Below, piece after piece: positions 25,901-37,413 of a stretch of 64,000 nucleotides of DNA (position 1 is its first letter; every line of letters starts with the position of its first letter). The notes beneath the pieces are model-generated. The model had not been told where the DNA came from and ran no database searches. It worked only from the letters and a program-made list of their open reading frames with translations. The stretch lies in NCBI RefSeq assembly GCF_901709675.1, contig NC_051090.1, positions 10,549,342-10,613,341 on the forward strand. The letters are read 5' to 3'. A program made the position numbers and the translations under genes. This DNA is from Syngnathus acus (taxonomy: Eukaryota; Chordata; Actinopteri; Syngnathiformes; Syngnathidae).

Positions 25901-28900
25901 CACCGTCGCGGCCAAAGCTCAAATGCGACATTATCAAAAGATGCGCAAGTCTTCAGTCATCATTCAGGCCGCGTACAGAGGACGGTGGCTCAGGAAGGAT
26001 GTTGCTCGTTGGCATCGGGCGGCCACTTTGATTCAGTCTACGTTCAGAAAGCACAGAGAACAAGTCCAATTCCAGACCGTGCGTCTGTCAGCCGTTGTCA
26101 TCCAGAGATTCTACCGGGCACACATCCTCCAGAAACGCCAGAGGAGAGACTACCTCAAAATCAGATCCTCTGCCATCATTCTTCAGGCGGCTTTCAGGGG
26201 TTGCTCCGTGAGAGAAAGGATCGCCAAGATGCACAAAGCAGCGACGGTCATACAAGCCAACTTCAAGAGGCACAATCAACAATTGCTCTTCAGGAAACAA
26301 CGCTGGGCTGCTTGTGTCTTACAGCAGAGATTTAGAGCTGTCAGTCAAAGAAACGTTGAGGTTCAACATTATCGAGAAGTCAGGAAAGCTGTGATTTGTC
26401 TCCAAGCCGCCTTTCGGGGAATGGAATCAAGAAAAGCCATCAGACAAAGACATCGGGCTGCAACTCTCATCCAGTCCGCTTTCAGAAGGCACCGAGAAGA
26501 AGTCCAATTCCAGACCGTGCGTCTGTCAGCCGTTGTCATCCAGAGATTCTACCGGGCACACATCCTCCAGAAACGCCAGAGGAGAGACTACCTCAAAATC
26601 AGATCCTCTGCCATCATTCTTCAGGCGGCTTTCAGGGGTTGCTCCGTGAGAGAAAGGATCGCCAAGATGCACAAAGCAGCGACGGTCATACAAGCCAACT
26701 TCAAGAGGCACAATCAACAATTGCTCTTCAGGAAACAACGCTGGGCTGCTTGTGTCTTACAGCAGAGATTTAGAGCTGTCAGTCAAAGAAACGTTGAGGT
26801 TCAACATTATCGAGAAGTCAGGAAAGCTGTGATTTGTCTCCAAGCCGCCTTTCGGGGAATGGAATCAAGAAAAGCCATCAGACAAAGACATCGGGCTGCA
26901 ACTCTCATCCAGTCTGCTTTCAGAAGGCACCGAGAAGAAGTCCAATTCCAGACCGTGCGTCTGTCAGCCGTTGTCATCCAGAGATTCTACCGGGCACACA
27001 TCCTCCAGAAACACCAGAGGAGAGACTACCTCAAAATCAGATCCTCTGCCATCATTCTTCAGGCGGCTTTCAGGGGTTGCTCCGTGAGAGAAAGGATCGC
27101 CAAGATGCATAAAGCAGCGACGGTCATACAAGCCAACTTCAAGAGGCACAATCAACAATTGCTCTTCAGGAAACAACGCTGGGCTGCTTGTGTCTTACAG
27201 CAGAGATTTAGAGCTGTCAGTCAAAGAAACGTTGAGGTTCAACATTATCGAGAAGTCAGGAAAGCTGTGATTTGTCTCCAAGCCGCCTTTCGGGGAATGG
27301 AATCAAGAAAAGCCATCAGACAAAGACATCGGGCTGCAACTCTCATCCAGTCTGCTTTCAGAAGGCACCGAGAAGAAGTCCAATTCCAGACCGTGCGTCT
27401 GTCAGCCGTTGTCATCCAGAGATTCTACCGGGCACACATCCTCCAGAAACACCAGAGGAGAGACTACCTCAAAATCAGATCCTCTGCCATCATTCTTCAG
27501 GCGGCTTTCAGGGGTTGCTCCGTGAGAGAAAGGATCGCCAAGATGCATAAAGCAGCGACGGTCATACAAGCCAACTTCAAGAGGCACAATCAACAATTGC
27601 TCTTCAGGAAACAACGCTGGGCTGCTTGTGTCTTACAGCAGAGATTTAGAGCTGTCAGTCAAAGAAACGTTGAGGTTCAACATTATCGAGAAGTCAGGAA
27701 AGCTGTGATTTGTCTCCAAGCCGCCTTTCGGGGAATGGAATCAAGAAAAGCCATCAGACAAAGACATCGGGCTGCAACTCTCATCCAGTCCGCTTTCAGA
27801 AGGCACCGAGAAGAAGTCCAATTCCAGACCGTGCGTCTGTCAGCCGTTGTCATCCAGAGATTCTACCGGGCACACATCCTCCAGAAACACCAGAGGAGAG
27901 ACTACCTCAAAATCAGATCCTCTGCCATCATTCTTCAGGCGGCTTTCAGGGGTTGCTCCGTGAGAGAAAGGATCGCCAAGATGCATAAAGCAGCGACGGT
28001 CATACAAGCCAACTTCAAGAGGCACAATCAACAATTGCTCTTCAGGAAACAACACTGGGCTGCTTGTGTCTTACAGCAGAGATTTAGAGCTGTCAGTCAA
28101 AGAAACGTTGAGGTTCAACATTATCGAGAAGTCAGGAAAGCTGTGATTTGTCTCCAAGCCGCCTTTCGGGGAATGGAATCAAGAAAAGCCATCAGACAAA
28201 GACATCGGGCTGCAACTCTCATCCAGTCCGCTTTCAGAAGGCACCGAGAAGAAGTCCAATTCCAGACCGTGCGTCTGTCAGCCGTTGTCATCCAGAGATT
28301 CTACCGGGCGCACATCCTCCAGAAACACCAGAGGAGAGTCTACCTCAAAATCAGATCCTCTGCCATCATTCTTCAGGCGGCTTTCAGGGGTTGCTCCGTG
28401 AGAGAAAGGATCGCCAAGATGCACAAAGCAGCGACGGTCATACAAGCCAACTTCAAGAAGCACAATCAACAATTGCTCTTCAGGAAACAACGCCGGGCTG
28501 CTTGTGTCTTACAGCAGAGATTTAGAGCTGTCAGTCAAAGAAACGTTGAAGTTCAACATTATCGAGAAGTCAGGAAAGCTGTCATTTGTCTCCAAGCCGC
28601 CTTCCGGGGAATGGAATCAAGAAAAGCCATCAGACAAAGGCATCAGGCTGCAACTGTCATCCAGTCTGCTTTCAGAAGGCACCGAGAACAAGTCCAATTC
28701 CAGGCCGTGCGTCTGTCAGCCGTCATCATCCAAAGAGGCTACCGAGCCCACGTTCTTCAAAAGAAAGAAAGGCGGCATTTCCTCAAAGTCAGATCCTCAG
28801 TCATCTGTCTGCAGGCAGTTTCCCGCGGTCATTTGGAGAGAAGAAGAATTGCTGTGATGCACAGAGCTGCGACCATCATTCAAGCAAACTTTAAGAGACA

Positions 28901-31900
28901 TCTTCAGCAACGGACTTTGAAGAAACAACTCTGGGCCATCGGCGTCTTGCAGCAGAGATTTAGAGCTCAACGACAGCGAAGCCTCGAAGTCAAACATTAC
29001 GAGGAAGTCAGGAACGCCGTGATTTGCCTCCAAGCCGCCTTCCGTGGAAGCCAATCAAGAAAATCCATCAGACGCATGTCTCAGGCCGCTACGACTATTC
29101 AAACAACTTTCAGAGCTCATTGTCAGTCCAAGCGCTTCAAGGAACTGAAATCTTCTGCACTGACCATTCAGCAAAGGTTTCGTGCTACTGCGGCAGCCAA
29201 ATCTCAGAGGAGAAAGTTCCTGCAAGTGCGCGGCGCCGCCATCGTCCTTCAGGCGGCATACCGAGGCCAGCAAAGCCGCAAGCGCATTGCTCAATTACAC
29301 CAGGCGGCCACTGTGATCCAATTGGCATACCGAAGGCACGTCGAGCTTGTGAAATTTCAGCTGGTGTGTGCGTCTGTTATCATCATTCAGAAGTACTTCC
29401 GGGCCTTAATGCAGCAAAGGCAAGACAGACATAAGTTCCTGCAAATCAAACAGTCCGCTGTGGTTCTTCAGGCTGCGTATCGAGGTCACCGCATTAGGCG
29501 GGACATTCGGCGGCAAAGTCGGGCTGCCACTTTGATCCAGTCGTACTGGAGATGCTCAGTCCACAGACGCATCTTCCAGAAGAGGAGAGAGGCAGCCATG
29601 AAGCTGCAGCAGAAGGTCCGAGCAACGCTGCTCGCCAATGTACAACGGAAGGAGTATTTGCGACTGCGACGGGCTACGATTATGCTTCAGACGCACTACA
29701 GAGCCTGGATTGGACTGAAACGGGTACGGATCAATTCTTTGGGGCTTTGCACGTGTTGCACATTTAAAAGTGATCCTGTCATTGTTTTTATCATGAAGGA
29801 ACTTGAGGCTACCCGTGCACGGAGGAGACTTGGTTTTGCCGCCGCGGTCTACCACCACCTGAGTGCCATCAAGATCCAACGAGCTTTGCGAGCACACTGG
29901 GTCTTGGAGTCTGCCAAGAGACAGATGCACTCTGTCATCGTCATACAAGTGCGATTGCAACCTTCGCATCTTTTTAAGTCTAAAGACAAACGTTCACGCA
30001 TTCCTTTGCTTGCTTTCAGAATCTGGTGCGAGCAAGGCTCCAACGGAGACGCTATCTGGCACAGCGGCGGAAGGTGGTCACAGCCCAGAGAGCAGTCCGC
30101 CGTTGGTTAGCCCGTCGACACAATTCCGCGGCGGTCATCCAACGTGCCGCTCGCAAGTTCCTCCTCCTCCGGCGCCAAAAGAGAGTTGAACGGGGCGTGG
30201 TCAAAATTCAGGTAGCGTTGCTTCATGCTACGTATCCGAATATTTGATTGAATATTCCTCAAAGTATGTCTGCAATCTGAAATGTTTTCCACTTAGGCTC
30301 TTTGGAGAGGACATGTCTCCCGCCGACTGAATGACAATGCCAAAGTGGTCAAGTTGAGACAGTGTTTGCGTAAAGTCTCCGCCGGCGCCCGGGAGGAGGA
30401 CCAATTGCGCAACAAAACCGCATCTGCGCTGGACTGCATCCTTCGATACAAGCACTTCTCCTCCCTCCTGGAAGCTCTGAAAAACCTCGGTGAGGTCATC
30501 CTATTCTGCAAGTCGTTTCAATTCAAGTTATTATTTTATCATGTATTTATGTACCGTATTTTCCGCACTATAAGGCGCACCGGATTATAAGGCGCACCTT
30601 CAATGAATGGCCCATTTTAAAACTTTGTCCATACATAAGGCGCACCGGATTATAAGGCGCATAGAATAAATAACTCAACGTTGCTCAAACGTTAATGCAA
30701 TCACAATATAGTAACACTCGAAATAGTGAAAACAATAACAATATATCAATAACTCAATGTTGCTCAAACGTTAATATCACACAACACACAAAATAAACAC
30801 GTGAAGCTTACTTTAATAAATTAGTCCTCATCCACGAATCCATATTGGTCCATATATAACTCGCACCGGATTATAAGGCGCACTGTCGGCTTTTGAGAAA
30901 ATTGGAGGTTTTTAGGTGCGCCTTATAGTGCAGAAAATACGGTGTATGGCATCACATGGATAATGTGGACTTGAGCAGCAAAACTGCATGTTGATCCAAA
31001 TAATTCTAGGAAAAGCATCTTTGCCCAAATTTGATCACTGAAATTGCCATTTGCAGAAGCGGCCACCAGGTTGTCCCCTGTGTGCTGCGAGCACCTGGTG
31101 GAGAGCGGCGCCACCGGCGTCTTCTTCACCCTTATCCGCTCGTGCAACAGAAGCGTGCCCTGCATGGATGTCATCAACTTCTCCATCCAGATCCTACTCA
31201 ACCTCTCCAAGGTTACACCACACAACAGCTTGCTCTGCCATCCACTTTTTCTCCTTCATATGTTGTGTATTCATCCATCCATCCATTTTCTGTACCGCTT
31301 TGTCCCCACAGGGGTCGCATATTCTTATTTTTAATTATTTTAAATTTTTTTCGGGAACGCCTTTTTGTTTTTACTTTGTGATTATTGATGTCAAATCCGA
31401 AGCTATTCGTCCAAATGTCTTTTGTCCTATTTCAACAGTACCACAAAACCATCAAGAATGTGTATTTGGTGGAAAACTCAGTGGAGACATTGGTAGACCT
31501 AATCCAGCGATACCGAGGGAAAGCAGGAGATAAAGTAGCCGATAAAGGTGGCAGCATCTTCACCAAAGCCTGCTTTCTGCTGATTCTGCTCCTGCAAGAC
31601 AAAAGCCATGCCGAGGTCTACTCCACTTAAAAAAAAGAAAAATGCCGTTACATATTTTGAAGGTGTTACAATCTTTGGGGGTTGTTTTTCTAGGAGGTGA
31701 TGCGGTCTCCGAAAGTCTTGGATAGGCTAGGAAGTATTTACCGCCTCACTGTCCGCAAACACAAGTTGGATACGGAAAGAAACGTAACCAAACACAAGAT
31801 GAACGCGTCACTCAATGGAAGCTTCTACGTCCCGGCAACGCCACGCAAATCCCAACCCGTGCCCAGGTATTTTTTTTTTTTTGTTAGAAGGGTGCATGCT

Positions 31901-32056
31901 TCAATATACAATTTGCGCCTGACCGACAATGGCTCTGCTCTTTATTTTTATAGGTTTGCACCCGACTGGGTTCTCAGGAAGGACAAACTTGCAAATGTCG
32001 TGGATCCTCTCAAGGCCATTCAGATGTTGGCCAACACTCTCGCCATTGTCTTGTAA
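16981..32056 (+). CDS. aspm: Abnormal spindle-like microcephaly-associated protein (ASPM)
   Basis: Exons: 16981-17262, 17482-17625, 17879-19232, 19429-19521, 19598-19690, 19770-19916, 19993-20220, 20293-20360, 20430-20571, 20857-20987, 21196-21371, 21452-21597, 21877-21962, 22028-22240, 22451-22655, 22763-22917, 23062-23190, 23282-23476, 23796-29723, 29799-29948, 30020-30211, 30297-30489, 31057-31211, 31439-31615, 31694-31866, 31954-32056. Sum 11,058 nt, 3,685 aa, in frame. ASPM acts at spindle poles and minus ends with calmodulin in neural progenitor and germ-cell division. Visible parts: N-terminal ASH/MSD domain (about 35-140); Ser/Thr-rich basic region (exon 3); the conserved [16 protein letters not shown] segment; two calponin-homology domains (about 800-1220, [16 protein letters not shown] in exon 15); IQ repeats from about residue 1230 to 3440, mostly in the 5.9-kb exon 19; a C-terminal helical-repeat region ending [20 protein letters not shown]. 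The start is the first ATG giving a family-like N-terminus; the frame stays open upstream to 16852. AATAAA at 32115-32120 is a likely poly(A) signal. Confidence 0.95.
26063..28730 (+). repeat. aspm: 438-bp tandem repeat in aspm exon 19 (146 aa, six IQ motifs per unit)
   Basis: Six consecutive units start at 26063, 26501, 26939, 27377, 27815 and 28253, and a diverged partial unit begins at 28691. Each unit encodes 146 residues with six IQ-type motifs (cores [48 protein letters not shown]). Units 2-5 differ from one another at only a few bases, for example an Arg/His codon near the ILQK motif and a C/T change near the unit end; units 1 and 6 carry more changes. They span residues about 2085-2961 of the protein. 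Confidence 0.95.
30554..30942. mobile_element. MITE with TA target, in aspm intron 22
   Basis: The ends are inverted repeats: CCGTATTTTCCGCACTATAA on the left and its near-complement ending GCAGAAAATACGG on the right. Internal copies of the ATTATAAGGCGCAC motif are present. The left flank is TA; the right flank is TG, probably a mutated TA. The same family occurs at 43747-44596, and a decayed relative at 40320-40510. Confidence 0.8.
31271..31320 (-). mobile_element. SINE 3'-end fragment in aspm intron 23
   Basis: The (ATCC)n tail and the adjoining 30 bp match the 3' end of the SINE at 3244-3615; the tRNA-like head is absent. Confidence 0.7.
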
Positions 32057-32323
32057 ATAGGTTGTAAAGTTAGCTCATTTTTTCCTTTGTTTTTAAGGTA
32101 CAGTACATGGCCACAATAAATGCATTTTTGTTGCTTGATTTATTCGATTTCTGTCTCTGTAAATTGAATGTGTCTGGGGCCTTCTGTGTGTTCATATGTC
32201 AGCTTGCAGCAACAGACTGAGAATTATTTTATTGCTAGCAAACAACACCGCGACACACTGCGGACCGGTGACGATGCATTCTTTGCTAAGTGACATTCAT
32301 CTGTCGTAGCTTCTCAAAAAATG
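32057..32323. other. Convergent 3' ends of aspm and factor H-related gene D
   Basis: Only 267 bp separate the two stop codons. The aspm AATAAA is at 32115-32120. For the minus-strand gene, AATAAA is at 32233-32228. The 3' UTRs may touch or overlap. Confidence 0.6.
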
Positions 32324-32958
32324 CTAATGGCAGCTGGGCAGTTCCATGACTCCATCAACGCACCGCTGTCGCATATTCAGTACGCCGTCGTGTCTCGCTC
32401 CCAGGGCACACCTGAACATGATGAAATCATTGTGGCTCGAGTACAACTGACCGGCACCTGCATATCGAAATGCAATTTTGTGTGAGCGCATGAGTTCTCT
32501 GTCCACAGTGCAGGGCTCTGCAAGAAAAATATTTAAAACGTCAGCCACATTTGAAGTGGATCCTATGTATGGATCTAATGAATTGAATGCATGGTCATAT
32601 TTTGGAGAGCAGCATTTGTTGAAACTTACTGAGGCACTTCATGTCGCCAAGCCATTGTCCATTGCTGCAGGTCTTGTAGGGACTCCCTTCCATCACGTAG
32701 AAATTCTGGCAAATGTACTCAACCCTCTCATTATGTCTGTAAATTAATTTAGTGACGGATGCCGTGTCCCCATCGGCAAGGTTAGGTGGATGCGTACAGT
32801 CCAAAGGAGCTAGAAATATAGTTGATCATTTTGTCATTTTTTTCTTGTCATGTCATCGTCATGATTTGCTAGTACGTCAACAAAGAGACACACGTAACTA
32901 GCCTACCTTCGATAGACGAATCTACCATACTCCCCCACAGCAACAGAAGCAGCAACAT
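32324..32958 (-). CDS. Minimal two-CCP complement factor H-related protein (gene D)
   Basis: Exons (minus): 32958-32907, 32809-32630, 32517-32324; sum 426 nt, 141 aa, in frame, all phase-1 junctions as in CFH genes. Exon 1 encodes a signal peptide (MLLLLLLWGSMVDSS). Exon 2 is one CCP/sushi domain (four Cys; NGQWLGDMKC end). Exon 3 is a second CCP whose pattern (PCTVDRELM..HKIAFRY....LYS......F.C) matches the C-terminal domain CCP20 of factor H, which binds C3d and host surface glycans. So the product has only the equivalents of factor H CCP19-20 and no regulatory CCP1-4. By analogy with CFHR proteins it should be secreted and could compete with factor H; this is inference. It is close to the last two exons of gene C and probably arose from it. 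Confidence 0.88.
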
Positions 32959-33339
32959 GGTGGACTTTTCTGCATTTGCTCTTTTTCCAAGGAAAGTTTA
33001 TACAAGCGTGTTACAACACTGTAAACAAAGGGGAGGGTGCGCAACACAAAGGTACACATTTCCCCACTGTCAAGATCAATAATATGACTTACGGGAACAA
33101 ATGATTTCGAAATGAAGCCTTTACTTGTTTGCTTCTGGAGCATATTTTTCTTTCTTGTTTTTCATATTATCCAGAAAAAAGACATCAATCTTGTTCTTTT
33201 TTATTACAGATCTCCTCCCTTGTATGAATCCATTTGAGGACTCACCATTCTAACTAACGACCACACCAATCTGTATTATTTTCAGTGAAATTATTTTTTA
33301 TTGTGACATATGGTTTGGGATCTGTATACTCAAGATTCA
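32959..33339. other. Upstream flank of gene D
   Basis: No gene or clear promoter motif was recognised; the sequence runs AT-rich into the LINE 3' end. Confidence 0.4.
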
Positions 33340-34497
33340 AGAGTTTTTATTCGCCATGTTTGAGCGTGCCAAACAAGGAATTTGACTTCGGTAAAACACA
33401 CCCTCTGTTCAAGATATAGGTGACTAACAACACTCAGGACATGTGAATAATGGCAAAAACAGTATAGACAAATTCAAAAGGTGTGAAGAGCAGGATGTTA
33501 TTGCACAGTAATGCCTCTGAGACTCTTTGAGTGGTGTGAGTTCATCAGAGCAACAGCCTGGGGGAAGAAGCTGTCTCGGTGTCTGCTGGTTTTGGCGTAC
33601 CGAGCTCTATAACGCCGTCCGGAGGGGAGTAGTTCAAACAGACTGCAACCTGGGTGAGAAGGGTCTGTAGAGATGTTCCTTGCACGTTTCCTGGTCCTGG
33701 ACAGGTACAAGTCTTGGATAGATGGGAGGTTGATTCCAATTATCTTTTCTGCAGTCCTGATTGTCCGTTGCAGTCTGTGCTTGTCTTGTTTGGAGGCTGA
33801 TCCAAACCAGACAGTGATGGAGGTGCAGAGGACAGACTGGGTGATGGCAGTGTAGAAGGTCTTCAGAAGCTCTCGCGGCAGGTTGAACTTCTTGAGCTCT
33901 CTCAGGAAGTACAGCCTCTGCTGGGCCTTCTTCCGGACAGAGTCTATGTGGCCGGTCCATTTCAGGTCCCGAGAGATTGTGGTTCCCAGGAACTTGAAGG
34001 TGTCTGTGGAGAGAATAGTATTACTGCGGATAGTGAGGGGTAAAAGTGGTGAAGGGTCTCGCCTGAAATCCACTGTCATCTCCACGGTCTTGAGCGGGTT
34101 CAGCTCCAGATGGTTTTGGTTGCACCAGTGGACCAGCCGCTCCACCTCCTGTCTGTACGCAGTCTCATCACCGTCCTGGATCAGTCCGATGAGAGTGGTG
34201 TCATCTGCATACTTCAGGAGCTTCACAGGAGAGTCATCTGAGGAGAAATCATTGGTGTAGAGAGAGAAGAGCAGTGGGGAGAGGACGCACCCCTGAGGGG
34301 CTCCAGTATTGGTGGTCCGGGTGTCAGATGTGATGCCCCCCAGCCTCACACGCTGTCTCCTGTTGGTCAGGAAGCTGGCAGGTGGGGGCAGGCACCGCAA
34401 GCTGGATGAGCTTCTGTTGGAGGATGTCAGGAGCGATGGTGTTGAACGCCGAGCTGAAGTCCACGAACAGGATCCTGGCATCGGAATTTACGGATAA
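33340..34497 (-). mobile_element. 5'-truncated L2/CR1-type non-LTR retrotransposon
   Basis: On the minus strand the segment encodes the reverse transcriptase palm (GAPQGCVLSPLLFSLYTND, then KYADDTTLIGL with the catalytic YADD intact) and the C-terminal part ending in FELLPSGRRYR. The sequence before GAPQG (FVDFSSAFNTIAPDILQQKL) is in another frame, so a frameshift near 34385 breaks the ORF. The 3' end near 33340 has the short GAATCTTGA-type terminus seen in fish L2 elements. It lies between cfh-like genes C and D. Confidence 0.88.
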
Positions 34498-34699
34498 GTT
34501 CTTACAAATGCCGAAGTACACACAAAAAGTAAGTCCTCTGACTTCAGAAATATTCCTCAGGATAGGAAAATTCCCACATAAGAAGCAACAGACAGAAGTT
34601 TTTTTTTTCCCAATTTATTTATTGAAAACAAACAGGCAAGGGAGCGACACACTGCGCACAGTAGATGTTTCTTGACATTCATCCGTCCCAACGTCTCAG
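34498..34699 (-). other. Probable 3' UTR of gene C
   Basis: AATAAA on the minus strand at 34619-34614 lies about 80 bp after the gene C stop codon. Confidence 0.5.
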
Positions 34700-37413
34700 C
34701 TACTGGCAGCTCGGCAGTTCCATGACTCCATCGATGCACTTCTGTCGCATATTCACCTCGCCGTTATGTCTTTTTCCAGGAGTACACCTGAACCCGATTT
34801 CATCATCATGGGCAGAGTACAATTTATCGTCACGGGTGTATCGGAATGCAATGTTGTGCGTGCTCATTAGTTCTCTGTTGACTGTGCAGGGCTCTGGAAG
34901 AAAAATATTGTATTCATCACTTGCTATTTTCAAAACAACTAGTTGAAAATCGTAGAGGCTTACTGAGGCATGTGATGTCGCCAAGCCATTGTCCATTGCT
35001 GCAGGTCTTCTCGGGCCCCCCTTTCATCACGTAGTAATTCTGGCAAATGTACTTGACCTTCTCATTATGGTTGTAACTGAATTTAGTAGAGTCTGCCGTG
35101 TCCCCACCGGCAAGGTGAGGTGGACGGTCACATTGCGAAGGGGCTAGAAGCAGTGGGACAAAAAGAGCTGCTCATTATTTTGCTGCATCTTTATCTGTGT
35201 CAACAATAAACATTACCTCCACATGTTGGAAAGGGATTGCTCCACTGGCCATTGGACAGACATTCCACCTCTGCTTTTCCTTGAAGCAACTGACTACGAA
35301 GGCGACAGTAAAACTCCAATTTTTGTCCCTTTTGTACTTGCGCGCCTCTGAGATGAGTGCTCAATTGAACACTGTCGGGGATGCCCGTGAGCTGGCATGG
35401 TTCTATTTTCAGGAGAAAAGAAAAATCATTTAATCAGAGCGAAGGCTGCCTTGTTGGGCTTCCAAACTATGGCATTGAGTCAAGGTTTACTAACGCCACC
35501 GTGAACCTGAGAATCAAAGCATACCAGCGCATGTTGGGAAAGGGTTGTTCCACTGCCCGCTCGGTAAGCATTCAATATCTTCAGATCCATCCAAGGTATA
35601 ATCATCACCGCAGCGAAACCTTAACTGATGTCCAATTTGAATTGTTTGAATCCCCGGTTGCAACCCGTGAGCCGTAAGCTGAGGGTGTAGCTCTCCGACT
35701 TTACAAGCAATGTCTGGGCATAGAAAAAGATGATCAAAATGAAAAATGTTTCCTCTTGATAGGCCCTTATATAGCAGTTGTAAAAGATAAATGATATGAT
35801 AGGATCATAAAGTACGAAGTTGCTGTCGGTGTGTCGGTGTTACCTTCACAAGATGGGAACGGCTTATCCCAAACTCCATCTCGACCACATACTACCAGCG
35901 GGCTGCCGCTCAGTTGCTTCCCGGGAAGGTCACAGCTAAACGTGAGGAAGTGATCAGGAAGGACTCCCGCTCCATTGTCTGGTAAACCGATGATTGTGAT
36001 CCCTCTCTGCGCGGGCGGTACCTCACACCTCAAAGCTGGACACACGTAACAAGTTAGTCAGCATACCGTGATATTTTTTGTCATTAATCAACAATGTGAC
36101 CATTGGAGTCCCACAAAAAACAGTACTCGGCCCTCTATTGTTTGGGTTTGAGCGAAACAAAATATTTTTTCCAAAATAGAGACTCAATCCACTAAGTCAT
36201 CAATCATCAACTGCTTATTTTGAAGACTTACGTTCACATATCGGCGCGTGGTTGGTCCATTTGTCCAGCAAACAGGTCCTGGTATCTATCTTACTCACCA
36301 TTTGATAACTACAAAGAGTTGAGAGAAGAAGGCAATGACGATTGTGACAAAATATATATAATCACCATTGTTACAACCTCATGAATGCCTTTCTGACTTT
36401 ATCTTTGTGCACCTACCCCACATTGCAAAAGTATTTGATAGTTGCCCCAAAAACAAAGTCGTCCCCCTGGACAATTTGATAATAGCCATTGGGAATGCTT
36501 TCAGGAAGTGGACATGGCTTCACTGCAAAGAAGAAAAACACTTTGTAAAACATCAAATGTAAGATTTGCTCTCTTAGGATTATTGATTCAATTGAATGAT
36601 GTCCCCTCAGTTTGCACCCCATATTTTACAGCAACCATTTTTTAGACTCACAGAAGCAAAGTCCTTGATGGACTGCCGCCCAGCCGTCACGTGTACATTT
36701 ATACCTGATGGGGAGCCCTGACAGGTAACCAGTCTCGCAAATGAAAAGTATCACATCTTCTTCTTGAAACTCAGTCTTTGTGACCTCTGACATGAAGCCG
36801 TGCGGAACCTCTGGCAGCGTCGCGCATGCTAACAAACAGCAACACAAGTTAAACTAACAACTTGCTTAACTTGGAAACACAAGCAACTGTCTAACTTGTT
36901 TATGTCCTTTTAGTAAGTTCATCAAATACACTTTGCTCATCAGCCACAATATTAGGTAGACTTGCGCCATCTAATCCAAGAGCTCGATGAAAATATTTTG
37001 CTTTTGCAAAGACATTTTTTTTTAAGTCTTCTTTCCTTTTGATCTCATTCATTCATGGAGCAAAATGTAGCCGCCCAAAAATTAGGAACAACACAGTGAA
37101 TGCGGCTGTACAGCATTACAACAAGGGACATTGTTGACTTCATCTTGGACAGATTAAAAGCGTTCGGATCGCATTGTGCAACTGTACCTAATAAAGTGTC
37201 TGGTCAAGCAAAGCCAAATAGCTGCAGCGTAACATACAGCAAGATCTTTCCACTAGCTCCACTTTCCTCTAGATCCAAAACATAAAAACCATTAACCTCC
37301 CTCAATCTGAACATGCTGCCGAAGAAAAAAAAGCCTATCTTACCATTCTCAGACAAGGACACTCTTACATTGCCCCAAAGTTGTAGAAGCAAAAGTAATA
37401 GCTGCAGTCGCAT
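34700..37413 (-). CDS. Complement factor H-like protein, seven CCP domains (gene C)
   Basis: Exons (minus): 37413-37344, 36828-36652, 36522-36417, 36308-36232, 36035-35844, 35713-35525, 35402-35217, 35143-34964, 34893-34700; sum 1,371 nt, 456 aa, in frame. Exon 1 encodes a signal peptide (MRLQLLLLLLQLWGNVRVS). Domains: CCP1 (24-82), CCP2 split over two exons (83-143; split at NVG/YQMV, like CCP2 of factor H), CCP3 (144-207), CCP4 (208-270), CCP5 (271-332), CCP6 (333-392), CCP7 (393-456). The last domain (PCTVNRELM, HNIAFRYTRDDKLYS) matches factor H CCP20. The gene thus joins a factor H-like front to a CCP19-20-like end, as a short factor H would. Secreted complement regulator or competitor; the activity is not shown by the sequence. 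Confidence 0.88.

Noticed and set aside
24704-26335. A 543-codon alternative open frame on the plus strand inside aspm exon 19
   Set aside because: It overlaps the IQ-coding frame and follows from its codon bias (few stops in a shifted Arg/Lys/Gln/Ala-rich frame); the product has no domain and the same shadow recurs in every 438-bp unit.
26063-28690. CRISPR-like regular repeats
   Set aside because: The period of 438 bp is coding, has no unique spacers and sits within an animal gene exon.
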